DNA of 22,006 nucleotides from the NCBI GenBank assembly GCA_964635575.1, contig CAZWNY010000032.1, positions 1-22,006 on the forward strand. The letters are read 5' to 3'. Positions 1 to 8,300 of this stretch are shown here, piece by piece (position 1 is the stretch's first letter; every line of letters begins with the position of its first letter). The translations under genes and the position numbers were made by a program. Source of the DNA: GCA-2733415 sp964635575. Its GTDB lineage: Bacteria; Bacteroidota; Bacteroidia; Flavobacteriales; Flavobacteriaceae. Below the pieces are notes generated by a model, which was given only the letters and a program-made list of their open reading frames with translations, made no database searches and was not told the DNA's origin.

Positions 1-4
1 GCTT

Positions 5-33
5 AAAAAACCTTAATCTATTTAAGGTTTTTT
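5..33. terminator. Hairpin terminator at left edge
   Basis: A perfect 12-bp stem (5-16 pairs with 22-33) has a 5-nt loop, with an A-run on one side and a T-run on the other, so it could end transcription in either direction. On the minus strand it comes directly after a stop codon (34-36), as expected for the end of a minus-strand gene. Confidence 0.7.
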
Positions 34-162
34 TTAGCGCAAAGATTTAGTTGTGTTGTTTAACAAGCGTTGTGGCTTGTTAAAAGGTTTAGTAGTAAAC
101 CAATGGAAAGCTACCCAAAACCTCTTTAAAGAGTCATCGGGTTGCTTTTTTATTTGAATAAA
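34..162 (-). pseudogene. 3' remnant of an unrecognised minus-strand gene
   Basis: On the minus strand there are 42 open codons from 162 down to a TAA at 34-36, followed at once by a terminator. The translation looks protein-like (it contains RFWVAFHWF and KPQRLLNN). It has no ATG, GTG or TTG start, and a stop (163-165) lies immediately upstream in the same frame. I read it as the decayed C-terminal end of a gene. I do not recognise the family. The same bases also form three hairpins (see 60-148), so a non-coding explanation competes with this one. Confidence 0.35.
60..148. other. Cluster of three hairpins, possible structured RNA
   Basis: Three consecutive inverted repeats are visible. A: 60-68 pairs with 75-83, 9 bp perfect, 6-nt loop. 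B: 86-91 pairs with 96-101, 6 bp perfect, 4-nt loop. C: 107-148, built symmetrically from AAAGC/GCTTT, a 1x1 mismatch, ACCC/GGGT, a 5x5 internal loop and a terminal CTCTTTAAAGAG palindrome. On the plus strand C is followed by T(146-151), like an intrinsic terminator. I cannot match it to a named RNA family. It overlaps a possible minus-strand coding remnant. Confidence 0.35.
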
Positions 163-183
163 TTAAGTGCTTTCAAAAAATAA

Positions 184-425
184 ACCCAAAATACAGATCA
201 GTTTCAAAACTTATGGAATTTGAACAATAATTGGTGCATTTTTACTTTAAAAATAATACAATTATATGAACAAGGAAGAGTTATCTCTAAAAATTTTTAC
301 TCTAAAATAACCGTTCAAGATTTATTAAGTGGTTTTAGAAAGACCATGTATTGTATTTAGAAAACATAGAAACACAAATATCAATTGATAAAACTGTTTT
401 TATTAATAGAACTTTAGATGTTTAA
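184..425 (+). pseudogene. Frameshifted plus-strand coding remnant, family unknown
   Basis: From 184 a plus-strand frame is open for about 58 codons with protein-like content (for example LYEQGRVISKNFYSKITVQ), but it has no start codon at its left end, where a stop sits at 181-183. Near 339 the sensible reading moves to another frame and continues DHVLYLENIETQISIDKT to a TAA at 423-425, just before the terminator at 431-458. The joined reading is about 80 residues. I do not recognise the family. A truncated, frameshifted 3' end of a dead gene is the simplest reading. Confidence 0.4.
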
Positions 426-430
426 AAACA

Positions 431-458
431 AAAACCCGATATTTTCATATCGGGTTTT
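431..458. terminator. Bidirectional terminator of rpsU
   Basis: A perfect 12-bp stem, AAAACCCGATAT (431-442) with ATATCGGGTTTT (447-458), has a 4-nt loop TTTC, with A- and T-runs on the two flanks. It lies 9 nt beyond the rpsU stop (minus strand) and 5 nt beyond the stop of the plus-strand remnant, so it can serve both directions. Confidence 0.85.
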
Positions 459-467
459 TTATTGAAA

Positions 468-662
468 TTATATTTCTTCTTGATCTCTTAAGTTTTGAAT
501 ATAAGCTGCTTTTTGCATCTTAACTCTATTTTTCTCAGAAGGTTTTGAGAAATACCTGTTTTCACGTAAAGCATTTTTGTTGCCTGTACGTTGGAACTTC
601 CTTTTGTAGCGCTTTAAAGCTCTATCTATATTTTCTCCGTCTTTAATTGGTATAATTAACAT
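468..662 (-). CDS. rpsU: 30S ribosomal protein bS21
   Basis: This 64-residue, strongly basic protein starts MLIIPIKDGENIDRALKRYK and matches bS21 along its whole length, including the arginine/lysine-rich central helix and a C-terminal tail. bS21 sits on the platform of the small subunit next to the 3' end of 16S rRNA. In Bacteroidota ribosomes (shown for Flavobacterium johnsoniae) bS21, with bS6 and bS18, helps sequester the anti-Shine-Dalgarno. The start is the ATG at 660-662, preceded by an unusually strong Shine-Dalgarno (671-680) absent from other genes here. A promoter (699-728) and a 12-bp terminator make it a single-gene unit. In many Flavobacteriaceae, as I recall, xerC and hpf follow rpsU; here only decayed sequence follows. 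Confidence 0.95.
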   Translation of the reverse strand: MLIIPIKDGENIDRALKRYKRKFQRTGNKNALRENRYFSKPSEKNRVKMQKAAYIQNLRDQEEI

Positions 663-670
663 AGTGTCTT

Positions 671-680
671 AACCTCCCTT
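671..680 (-). promoter_or_regulatory. Strong Shine-Dalgarno of rpsU
   Basis: The minus strand reads AAGGGAGGTT, ending 8 nt before the ATG. GGAGGT can pair fully with ACCUCC at the 16S 3' end, and a G-U pair plus one A-U pair extend the helix. I see no comparable purine block at the starts of tsaD, rsmE, the response regulator, the T9SS cargo gene or the glycosyltransferase. This fits the known autoregulation of bS21 in Flavobacterium. Confidence 0.8.
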
Positions 681-698
681 CTTTTAGCATTCAGTCTG

Positions 699-728
699 CA
701 AATATACAAACATTTTAAGATGTAGCAA
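699..728 (-). promoter_or_regulatory. Promoter of rpsU
   Basis: The minus strand carries TATATTTG (699-706), an exact match to the Bacteroidota -7 box TANNTTTG. A TTG (726-728) lies upstream, separated by 19 bp, within the usual spacing for the -33 element. It predicts a leader of about 30 nt that contains the Shine-Dalgarno. Confidence 0.65.
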
Positions 729-884
729 TTTTTTTAGTAAAAATATTTTAAATTTTAAAATGTAAAAAAACAAAAGCTATGATGTTATTGTTTTTATGCT
801 TTTAAGTATAGAATAAATATTTTACAATTACAATATTAAAAAACAAGTATACACAATTATAACCAAGCTTTAGCTCGATTATAA

Positions 885-1304
885 TCAAGAAAATACACTA
901 CTTTTATGGAGAAGTTCTGAAAAATCTAATTGTGACAAATCATTTTGATTGAATATTCTATACATATATCGTAAGTTTCCCTAAAGAAAAAATCTATAAT
1001 TATTAAAGATGCCTTTTGGCTCAAAAATGCGATAGGAATAACTTCTACTAAATTCTAAATTATTATTTCTTCTTTGGAAACCTAAATCATATTGATGTTG
1101 CCTTCCAATCCTTCCGGTTTCTATGCTTTCTTCTATTCCTGTAACTGGTTTTTGTTGTAAATATTACTTGTATAAAAACCATCAATAACGCCGTAATTAC
1201 TGTCTTTTGTTTGAAGGTTAAATTGTAACATTAGCATCTCTATGTGAAATGATTTCTTCGCCATTGTTGGTTTTTTTTCGGTAATTGCATTTAAACAATC
1301 TTAA
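885..1304 (-). pseudogene. Broken outer-membrane protein remnant, DUF5916-like
   Basis: Three minus-strand frames join into one protein-like reading: NNGEEIISHRDANVT (1304-1218), then FNLQTKDSNYGVIDGFYTSN (from 1222), then KPVTGIEESIETGRIGRQ, DLGFQRRNNNLEFSRSYSYR and IFEPKGIFNNYRFFL. An in-frame TAG (981-983) follows, then GNLRYMYRIFNQNDLSQLD up to a TGA at 885-887. At least two frameshifts and one nonsense mutation are needed. The DLGF, RRNN, YRIFEP and FNN signatures resemble the C-terminal beta-barrel part of DUF5916 proteins (outer-membrane proteins with an N-terminal CBM9-like domain), recalled rather than searched. The N-terminal part is absent: the remnant begins at the 3' end of the NlpC/P60 gene. 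Confidence 0.5.
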
Positions 1305-1315
1305 TTATTGTTGTT

Positions 1316-2063
1316 TTATTTCGGAATTTTAAGTTGCATTCCTGGTTGTAATGTTGTGGAAAAAAGTTGGTTATAATCCATAATGTTTTTAGCAGAAACT
1401 CCCTTAAACAACTTAGCAATACGATATAAGGTGTCTCCTGATTTTACGGTATAGATATTTGTTTTTTTAATATTTTGATTGGTCTTTGTGTTTAATATAT
1501 TTTGTTTATTTGTTTTTATAATTCGCTTTGCCATTGTATAAACATTAGCCCAATAACCATCTTTTAACGAAGAAATCATTACACCTCTTGATGTAGATGC
1601 ATGAACAAATTTTACAATATCGTTTTGGTTAGAAACGACTAAACCTACATGATTAATTCGGTTTTTGTTACTGGTTTTAAAAAACACCAAATCACCTTTT
1701 TGTATGTTTTTTGTAGTTATTCTAGTTCCTTTTTTACTTTGCTGAAAAGCTGTTCGAGGTAAATTAATATTTCCGCTTTTAAAAGCAACAAGCATTAAAC
1801 CAGAACAATCTACACCCGATTTTGTAGTGCCGCCATATTTGTACTTTGTTCCTTTAAAAGTAAGTGCTTTGCTAATTATTTTTTTAGCAGATAAATTGGT
1901 GACATTTGTAGGTTTTGTATTTTTTTTTTGGTTTTGTTGTACGGTGTACTTTGTGTTTTGTAGTTTGGTGTGTTTTGTTTTTTTTTGTAGTAACTATACG
2001 TTTTTTAGACTTACACGAAGTTAATAATAAAATAATGCAAAATAGCCCAATTAATTTTCTCAT
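1316..2063 (-). pseudogene. NlpC/P60-LysM cell-wall hydrolase lipoprotein, frameshifted at an A10 run
   Basis: The gene starts at the ATG at 2061-2063 with a lipoprotein signal, MRKLIGLFCIILLLTSC, whose lipobox LTSC points to Cys17. A Lys/Thr-rich linker follows. At an mRNA run of ten A (plus-strand T 1920-1929) the frame is lost and a stop ends the peptide at 59 residues. Nine A would continue into an NlpC/P60 domain with catalytic Cys in VDCSGL, His in INHVGLV and a third polar site near FVHAS. A C-terminal LysM (YTVKSGDTLYRIAKLF to GMQLKIPK) ends at 1316. NlpC/P60 enzymes cut peptidoglycan stem peptides. The catalytic part alone is open from an internal ATG at 1795, but that start lies after the active Cys, so it is not real. 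The cause may be sequencing error, mutation, or phase variation/slippage. It lies 20 bp downstream of lpxB, probably co-transcribed. Confidence 0.8.
1920..1929. repeat. Homopolymer run of ten T/A at the frameshift
   Basis: This is an uninterrupted T10 on the plus strand (A10 in the mRNA) exactly where the NlpC/P60 gene changes frame; a second run of nine lies at 1978-1986 in the same linker. Runs of this length are prone to replication or polymerase slippage, and also to sequencing error. Confidence 0.85.
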
Positions 2064-2083
2064 AATTTTATTTAAGCAAAGGC

Positions 2084-3190
2084 TTATTTGTTTACAATTA
2101 GTTTAGCAACGTTTTTACTAGCACCGCTACCGCCTAACTTCTGTTCTAAATCATAATATTCATTAAATAATATGTTTCGATATTTAGTGTCTAATATTTT
2201 TTTAAGTTCTGTTTTTAAAACTTTGGTATTGAAATCGTTTTGTATTAATTCTTTTACGACCTCTTTATTCGTAATTAAATTTACTAACGAGATGTATTTT
2301 AAATTTACAATACGTTTTGCAATTTGGTAGGAAATAGTACTGCTTTTATAACAAACTACTTGCGGAACTTTAAATAGCGCTGTTTCTAATGTTGCAGTGC
2401 CAGAAGTTACTAATGCTGCGGTAGATAAACTTAATAAATCGTAGGTTTTATTACTGATAAAACTAATGTTTTCGGTTTTAATAAATTGTTGATAAAATTT
2501 ATAGTCTTGACTTGGCGCTCCTGCTATTACAAATTGATATTCAGGAAAGCTAGTAACTACACTTAACATTACGGATAGCATTTTTTTAATTTCTTGTTGC
2601 CTGCTGCCTGGTAATAGTGCTATAATTGGTTTATTGTTTAAGTTGTTTTCTGTTCTAAATTTTACACCATTTACGGGTATTTTATTTTTAATAGCATCTA
2701 ATAATGGATGCCCTACAAAATGCACAGGATAGTTGTGTTTTTTTTCGTAAAAATCTTTTTCAAACGGAAGGATTACATACATTTCATCAACGTCTCTTTT
2801 AATGTCTTTTCTGCGTCCTTCTTTCCATGCCCAAATTTGTGGTGATATGTAATAATGGGTTTCAAAACCGAGTGGTTTTGCCCATTTCATGATTCGAAAA
2901 TTAAAACCTGGGTAATCAATAAAAATAATTTTATCGGGTTGATATGTTGCAATATCTTTTTTACAGAAAGCAATGTTTTTGGTTATGGTACGCAGGTTTA
3001 TCACTACCTCTAAAAAGCCCATAAAAGCGAGTTCTCGGTAGTGTTTTACTAATGTTCCGCCAACAGCGCTCATTAAATTGCCTCCCCAAAACCGAAATTC
3101 GGCGTTTGCGTCTTCTTGTAAAATCGCTTTCATTAAATTTGAAGCGTGTAAATCGCCCGATGCTTCTCCTGCTATAATGTAATATTTCAC
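2084..3190 (-). CDS. lpxB: Lipid-A-disaccharide synthase
   Basis: This 368-residue GT19 glycosyltransferase joins UDP-2,3-diacylglucosamine and lipid X (2,3-diacylglucosamine-1-phosphate) to form the lipid A disaccharide on the inner face of the inner membrane. Family signatures are the N-terminal GEASGDLHASNLM (residues about 8-20), SPQIWAWKEGRRKDI in the middle and LPGSRQQEIKKML near residue 195. Length is normal for the family. The start is GTG (3188-3190), because the conserved GEASGD follows directly and no better upstream start is seen. The NlpC/P60 gene follows after 20 bp. A possible -7 box TATTTTTG lies on the minus strand at 3214-3221 without a clear TTG, so lpxB may have its own weak promoter or be read from the tamB/S46 transcript. 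Confidence 0.95.
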   Translation of the reverse strand: MKYYIIAGEASGDLHASNLMKAILQEDANAEFRFWGGNLMSAVGGTLVKHYRELAFMGFLEVVINLRTITKNIAFCKKDIATYQPDKIIFIDYPGFNFRIMKWAKPLGFETHYYISPQIWAWKEGRRKDIKRDVDEMYVILPFEKDFYEKKHNYPVHFVGHPLLDAIKNKIPVNGVKFRTENNLNNKPIIALLPGSRQQEIKKMLSVMLSVVTSFPEYQFVIAGAPSQDYKFYQQFIKTENISFISNKTYDLLSLSTAALVTSGTATLETALFKVPQVVCYKSSTISYQIAKRIVNLKYISLVNLITNKEVVKELIQNDFNTKVLKTELKKILDTKYRNILFNEYYDLEQKLGGSGASKNVAKLIVNK

Positions 3191-3277
3191 GAATTTTAAT
3201 GCATTAATTATTTCAAAAATAAGTATTTTTTATGAATCTGTGTTTAGTAGATAATAGAAAGTTTTGTAATTAAATAA

Positions 3278-5374
3278 CTACTTGTTTTTTTTTGGGTGTA
3301 CTAATTTCATTTCATCTATTAAACGGGTGCATTCTGCGTATTTATCAATAATAAATAAAATGTATCGTGCATCTACCATAATGTTTCGACAAATATTAGG
3401 ATCGTAATTAATATCACTCATTGTGCCTTCCCAAACTCTATCAAAATTTAAACCGATTAGGTTTCCGTTTCCGTCAATTACGGGACTTCCTGAGTTTCCT
3501 CCTGTGGTGTGGTTTGTGCCTAAAAAGCATACGGGTACTTTTCCGGTATCGTCTGCATATTGCCCAAAGTCTTTTGCGGCGTATAAGTCTCTTAATTTTT
3601 GTGGCACATCAAATTCATAATCTCCCGGTACGTATTTTTCTAAAACACCGTCTAAATAACTTACGTGATTATAATATACTGCGTCTTTTGGTGAATATCC
3701 TTTTACTTGTCCGTATGTTACACGTAAAGTACTGTTTGCGTCTGGATAATAACGGTTGTTTGGCATTACTTCCATTAGTGCTTTTATGTATTGTTTTTGC
3801 ACTTTTGCTATTTCTCGGTTTAAACGGTTATAGTTTGTTGATAAATCTCCGTAAAACTCAGCTATATATGGTTTTGCAAATATATATGCTTCGTCTTTAT
3901 TTAGGTTTGTTATTATTTCTTTTGGTGTGCCCTTTAACTGTGCTAAAGCGTTGGTTAAATTGTTAAATTTGGTGGTGTTATAAAAATTTGAATTGTTGTA
4001 ATTGGAGTCATACAACGGCATTATTGCTTCAAATACATTTTTGTCTACGGTTATATTAAAATCTTTTTGTATACGTGTAATTTGGGCTATTACAAATTGT
4101 TTGGTTCTGTTAAATGTTTCCTGGTCTTTTTTACTTGCTTGTTCTAATTGGTATAGGCGAAACATTTGTTGCATTAGATCACTGTTTCTATAAAAAATTT
4201 CTATAAAATTAGATCGTTTTACGGCGTATGGTTCAAACTTTGTATAGAGGGTTTTAAAGTTTGGTAGTATACTTCGATATGCTTTATATTTACTTTTTTT
4301 GTTTACTTTTTTTGTAAATTCGTCTTCAAATTTTTGTTTTTTAGCAATAGCATTACTTTTTTGTATTCCTAAGTTTTCGCCTATCCATTTTTTCCAATAA
4401 TTAGCTATACTTGCTTGTTTGGCTGCGTATTGTATTTTTGTTTGTGCATCTGCTTGCATTGCGGCATTAATTATTTTTAATGCTTCTTCTCGTATTTTAA
4501 TGTTGGTTGGGTTTATTTTTTGTGTGATTTGTGCTACTGCTACTGCGGGTAAGTATTTTCTTGTTCTTCCTGGAAAACCAAAAACTAATGTAAAATCACC
4601 TTCTTCTACGCCATCTAAGGAGATTGGTAAATAATGTTTTGGTGTAAAAGGTACGTTGTCTTTTGAGTATTTTGCTGGACGATTATTTTTATCGGCATAA
4701 ATACGAAAGATTGAAAAGTCGCCTGTATGCCTTGGAAACACCCAGTTATCGGTATCGCTTCCAAACTTTCCGATGCTACTTGGTGGTGCGCCTACTAAAC
4801 GAATATCGGTATAGCTTTCGGTTACGAATAAAAAGTACTGATTGCCTTTAAAAAATGGTTTTACTTTGGTTTTTTGCCAACTTTCGGTGGTGTATGTTTT
4901 TTGTAATGCTTTGGTGTTTTTTTGCACCAAAGCTTGGGTTTCTTTTGCTGATAATTTATCGGTTACTCCGTTTAAAATGGTTTGGGTTACGTCTTCTATT
5001 TTTATAATAAAGGTAACCTCTAGGTCTTTGTTTGGTAATTCGTCTTCTATATTCATTGCCCAAAAACCGTCTTTTAAGTAATCGTTTTTTACGGTCGAAT
5101 GGCTTTGAATTTCTCCGAAACCACAATGATGATTGGTTAATAACAATCCTTTTGAAGATATAATTTCGGCAGTACAACCACCATTAAAGTGCACAACGGC
5201 ATCTTTTATGCTAGATTTATTGATGCTATAAATGTCTTCGGCGGTTAATTTACTTCCTAAATTTTGCATTTCGGTTTCGTTCATTCCTTTTAATAGTGAA
5301 GGAATCCACATGCCACCTTGTTGTGCTGAAATGTTGACGCTTACTAATAATAATAGTACTTTTAAAGTTTTCAT
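3278..5374 (-). CDS. S46 family dipeptidyl-peptidase, DPP11 type (Asp/Glu-specific)
   Basis: This 698-residue periplasmic exopeptidase has a signal peptide of about 17 residues ending ISA-QQ. It shows the S46 chymotrypsin-like triad: His83 in LLTNHHCGFG, Asp in FPRHTGDFSIFRIY, and Ser in TTGGNSGSPV. The large helical insertion between Asp and Ser is present and matches the family (about 700-720 residues). Eighteen residues after the catalytic Ser is Arg (in GLNFDRVWEG). This matches the spacing of Ser655 and Arg673 in Porphyromonas gingivalis DPP11, where Arg sets specificity for acidic P1 residues; DPP7 enzymes have Gly there. No T9SS sorting domain follows, so it should stay in the periplasm and release dipeptides for import. 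It begins 7 bp after tamB ends, so the two are almost certainly co-transcribed. Confidence 0.93.
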   Translation of the reverse strand: MKTLKVLLLLVSVNISAQQGGMWIPSLLKGMNETEMQNLGSKLTAEDIYSINKSSIKDAVVHFNGGCTAEIISSKGLLLTNHHCGFGEIQSHSTVKNDYLKDGFWAMNIEDELPNKDLEVTFIIKIEDVTQTILNGVTDKLSAKETQALVQKNTKALQKTYTTESWQKTKVKPFFKGNQYFLFVTESYTDIRLVGAPPSSIGKFGSDTDNWVFPRHTGDFSIFRIYADKNNRPAKYSKDNVPFTPKHYLPISLDGVEEGDFTLVFGFPGRTRKYLPAVAVAQITQKINPTNIKIREEALKIINAAMQADAQTKIQYAAKQASIANYWKKWIGENLGIQKSNAIAKKQKFEDEFTKKVNKKSKYKAYRSILPNFKTLYTKFEPYAVKRSNFIEIFYRNSDLMQQMFRLYQLEQASKKDQETFNRTKQFVIAQITRIQKDFNITVDKNVFEAIMPLYDSNYNNSNFYNTTKFNNLTNALAQLKGTPKEIITNLNKDEAYIFAKPYIAEFYGDLSTNYNRLNREIAKVQKQYIKALMEVMPNNRYYPDANSTLRVTYGQVKGYSPKDAVYYNHVSYLDGVLEKYVPGDYEFDVPQKLRDLYAAKDFGQYADDTGKVPVCFLGTNHTTGGNSGSPVIDGNGNLIGLNFDRVWEGTMSDINYDPNICRNIMVDARYILFIIDKYAECTRLIDEMKLVHPKKNK

Positions 5375-5381
5375 AATGTTT

Positions 5382-8300
5382 TTATTTTTGTTCTCTTTTA
5401 ATAAACTCTTTTTTGTTTTCTAATTTTTGTTTTTGTTTTATTTTTTCGTTATTAAATATTTTTTCCAATAATTCTTCAAAGGTATCAAAATCTACTTGAT
5501 ATGAAACTCCTATTCCTTGAGTATATCCTATTTCACTAGTTAATCCTGCTACTTGAAAGTCATTTTCTCTATTAAATATTTTTGCTCGTAAAGTACCGCT
5601 TTCATTTAATAAAAACTCTACTTGTACATCTCCTGCTACTACGGTTTTAGTAATTCCTCCTACAGGTATTCCTACTTTTCCGTTAATTAATATGCGTTCT
5701 GTTATTTTGGTAGATACGGTAAATCCAACTCTATTTTCGGTACGTAAATCGGCTAAATAAGGGTTGTTTTCTCCTTGTTCATAGTTTAGTCCTATTTTAA
5801 ATTTATCATCTTCTTGTGAAAAAATATTGTTTACCAAGCTGGTTGCTCTTTCTACTAAATTTCCGGTAAATGCTCCTTGACCAATTGCAAATGCACTTGT
5901 AAATTGACCTGAAGTTACTAAGGATAATGCTTGTTTGTCTCTAAATTCTTTATCGTCTAATTTATATAATAATTCTGATTTTACTACGGAATTGGTGTTT
6001 GGAAATTCGATATTAAAACTTACATCAGGCTGTAATAAACCACCGTTTAAGTTAATAATTACATCTACGGGTATTTTACGATTTACAGACGGATTGTCTA
6101 ATAAAATTGCTGGATTTGCATAAGCTCGGTAAGCGGCATCTATATTTAAACGAGCTTGATATGGATTTCCGTCCCAATTTATGGTTCCTCCTGGTTTTAC
6201 TTTAAACTTTTTTTCGATAAAACCTCCTTGTAAAAAGTTACTGCCATATACAAAATTATAGGTTCCGTTATTTACTATAAAATCGCCATACATATTAAAT
6301 TTTCCGTTTGTATTAATGTCTATGCGTAATAAACCTGCACCGCTACCACGCAATACGCTTCCTGTTTCTTTGTCTAAAACTATTTCTATTTCGGCGTCTG
6401 GAGTTACGTTTAAGTCAAATGCTAGCTCTAATCCGCTAATGTTATCTGGTAGGTTTGCATTTATTCCATTTTTATTTAATTTATATGTATTTGTTTCTAG
6501 TTTAATAAAATTATTGTCTCCTATTGCTTCAGAGTCGGTTATTGGTATTTTAAATATAGTTCCTTTATTTGATGTTGCTTCTACTTTTATTAACAACTCG
6601 TTTGTTGGTCCTAAAAGTGATGCTTTACCGTCTATAAATACTTTACCAAAATAGAGTGATTTTTCTTTTTGTTGTTTGTCTAACACTAATAAATTTGGCG
6701 AATATATTTCTAAACCTAAATCCCATTTGCTAAAAAAATCATGTGCAATGTATCCTTTTATTCTTCCTGAGGTGTATTCTTTTGTGTCTAAAATAGATAT
6801 ATTATCAAAAATAAATTGTTTTTCGTTTAGTTTTATTTTTCCTCCGTTTTCAAAGTCATAATCTACATTTAAGTATGGTATTTTTAGTCCTGCTTCATTT
6901 AAAAAGAGGTTTCCTGAAAAGTCGGGATTATTGTAATTTCCATAAAGCATCACATCACCTGAAATATAGCCTCTAATGTCTGTAATTATATCTCGTCCCA
7001 TTGGACTAAATGCGGTAGCATCTAACTTATTTAAAACGATACTTAAATTTAATTGTGGTGTTTTCTCAGAAAAACTAATGGTTCCGTTAGCGTTTACTAT
7101 TTTTAAATTATCGTTTATAATACTAGAGTTAATTTCAAATTTATTTAAACTATTATTTCCTAATGCATTTAGGGTAAATACACCAATTGCATTATCATTT
7201 ACTTTAAAATCATCTATTTGTAATGTTGCGGTAGGTTTATAATTGCCTTGTATTTGATTAAAATTTATTTTACCGTTAACAATTCCTTCTGTTTTTAGGG
7301 TTTCTAATGTAGGTAAAAAACTAGCTAAGTTCAAGTCTTTCAGTTCTAAGTTTAAGTGTTTTTCTTTAGTTCCGTTTATCTGACCAGATAACTTTAAAAA
7401 TTCGGAGCCATGAGTAATCAAAAATTCTTTTATACGGATGTTTTTAAAGTCTGAATCGAATATTATTTTATTATTTTGCGTGTTATTTTTATTAATAACC
7501 CAATCATAATCGTTTAAATTAAAGTTTGATTTCCGAACTCCAAGCACCGATTTGCTTTCGGAATTTATGGTGTGATATAGGTTTAAATTGTAGTTGTCTT
7601 TTTTAAGTTTCCCTCCTTTAAATTCGGTTCTAAAAAACAAGGTGTCGTTACTGGTTTTATTAATTAAATTAAATTCCGAAATATTATAAATATTGGTTTT
7701 TATATTCGCAATTTCTATATATGTATTGTAAAATGGGTTGCTATTGTCCATTTTAATATTTATTTTTTCAAACACATTTTCTTTAAAAATAATTTCTGAC
7801 GACTTTAAACTTAACTTAAAGTCATCTTTTTCAGAAGACACTTCTCCTTTTAAAATTGCTTTTTTACGAATTACAATGTCTGGATAAAATATTTCAGTAA
7901 GCTTATTTTTAATTACAACATGGTAGCTAAAAAATTGATTTTCATTAACAGATAAAGGTTTGAAGTTACTGTGAATACTGCCTAATGCATTTTGAGATAG
8001 TTTTATAACTTCATTAAATTTAAACTTACCTACTATTTTTGCGTTAATTACTTCGGGTGAATTTACAATAATAGTGCGTACGTTTTCAGTATTAAAAGAG
8101 GAGTTTAACTTAAAGTCTTTAAAAAAAAACGTGTCGTTTTGGTTAATGTATGATGTGTTTTTAAAAAGTATTTCACCAAAAGCGTTATCAATGTTTGATC
8201 CGCTCATTTTCATAATAATATCTCCTTTAAACTTAGAAACACTGTCTCGTTTAAATAGATTTATTTTATTAAAATCGGCAAAATCAATAACGGATTTAAA

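Noticed and set aside
745..761. AT-only palindrome ATTTTAAA-T-TTTAAAAT
   Set aside because: It is perfect but made only of A and T in very AT-rich DNA; no neighbouring gene end or operator context supports a role.
1316..1795. Treating the NlpC/P60-LysM gene as a normal 159-residue gene from 1795
   Set aside because: That start lies just after the catalytic VDCSGL motif and has no export signal; the upstream frame clearly continues the protein to 2063 with one frameshift.
3421..3966. A 181-codon open frame on the plus strand
   Set aside because: It lies fully antisense to the intact S46 peptidase gene and has low-complexity Leu/Arg composition typical of a shadow frame.
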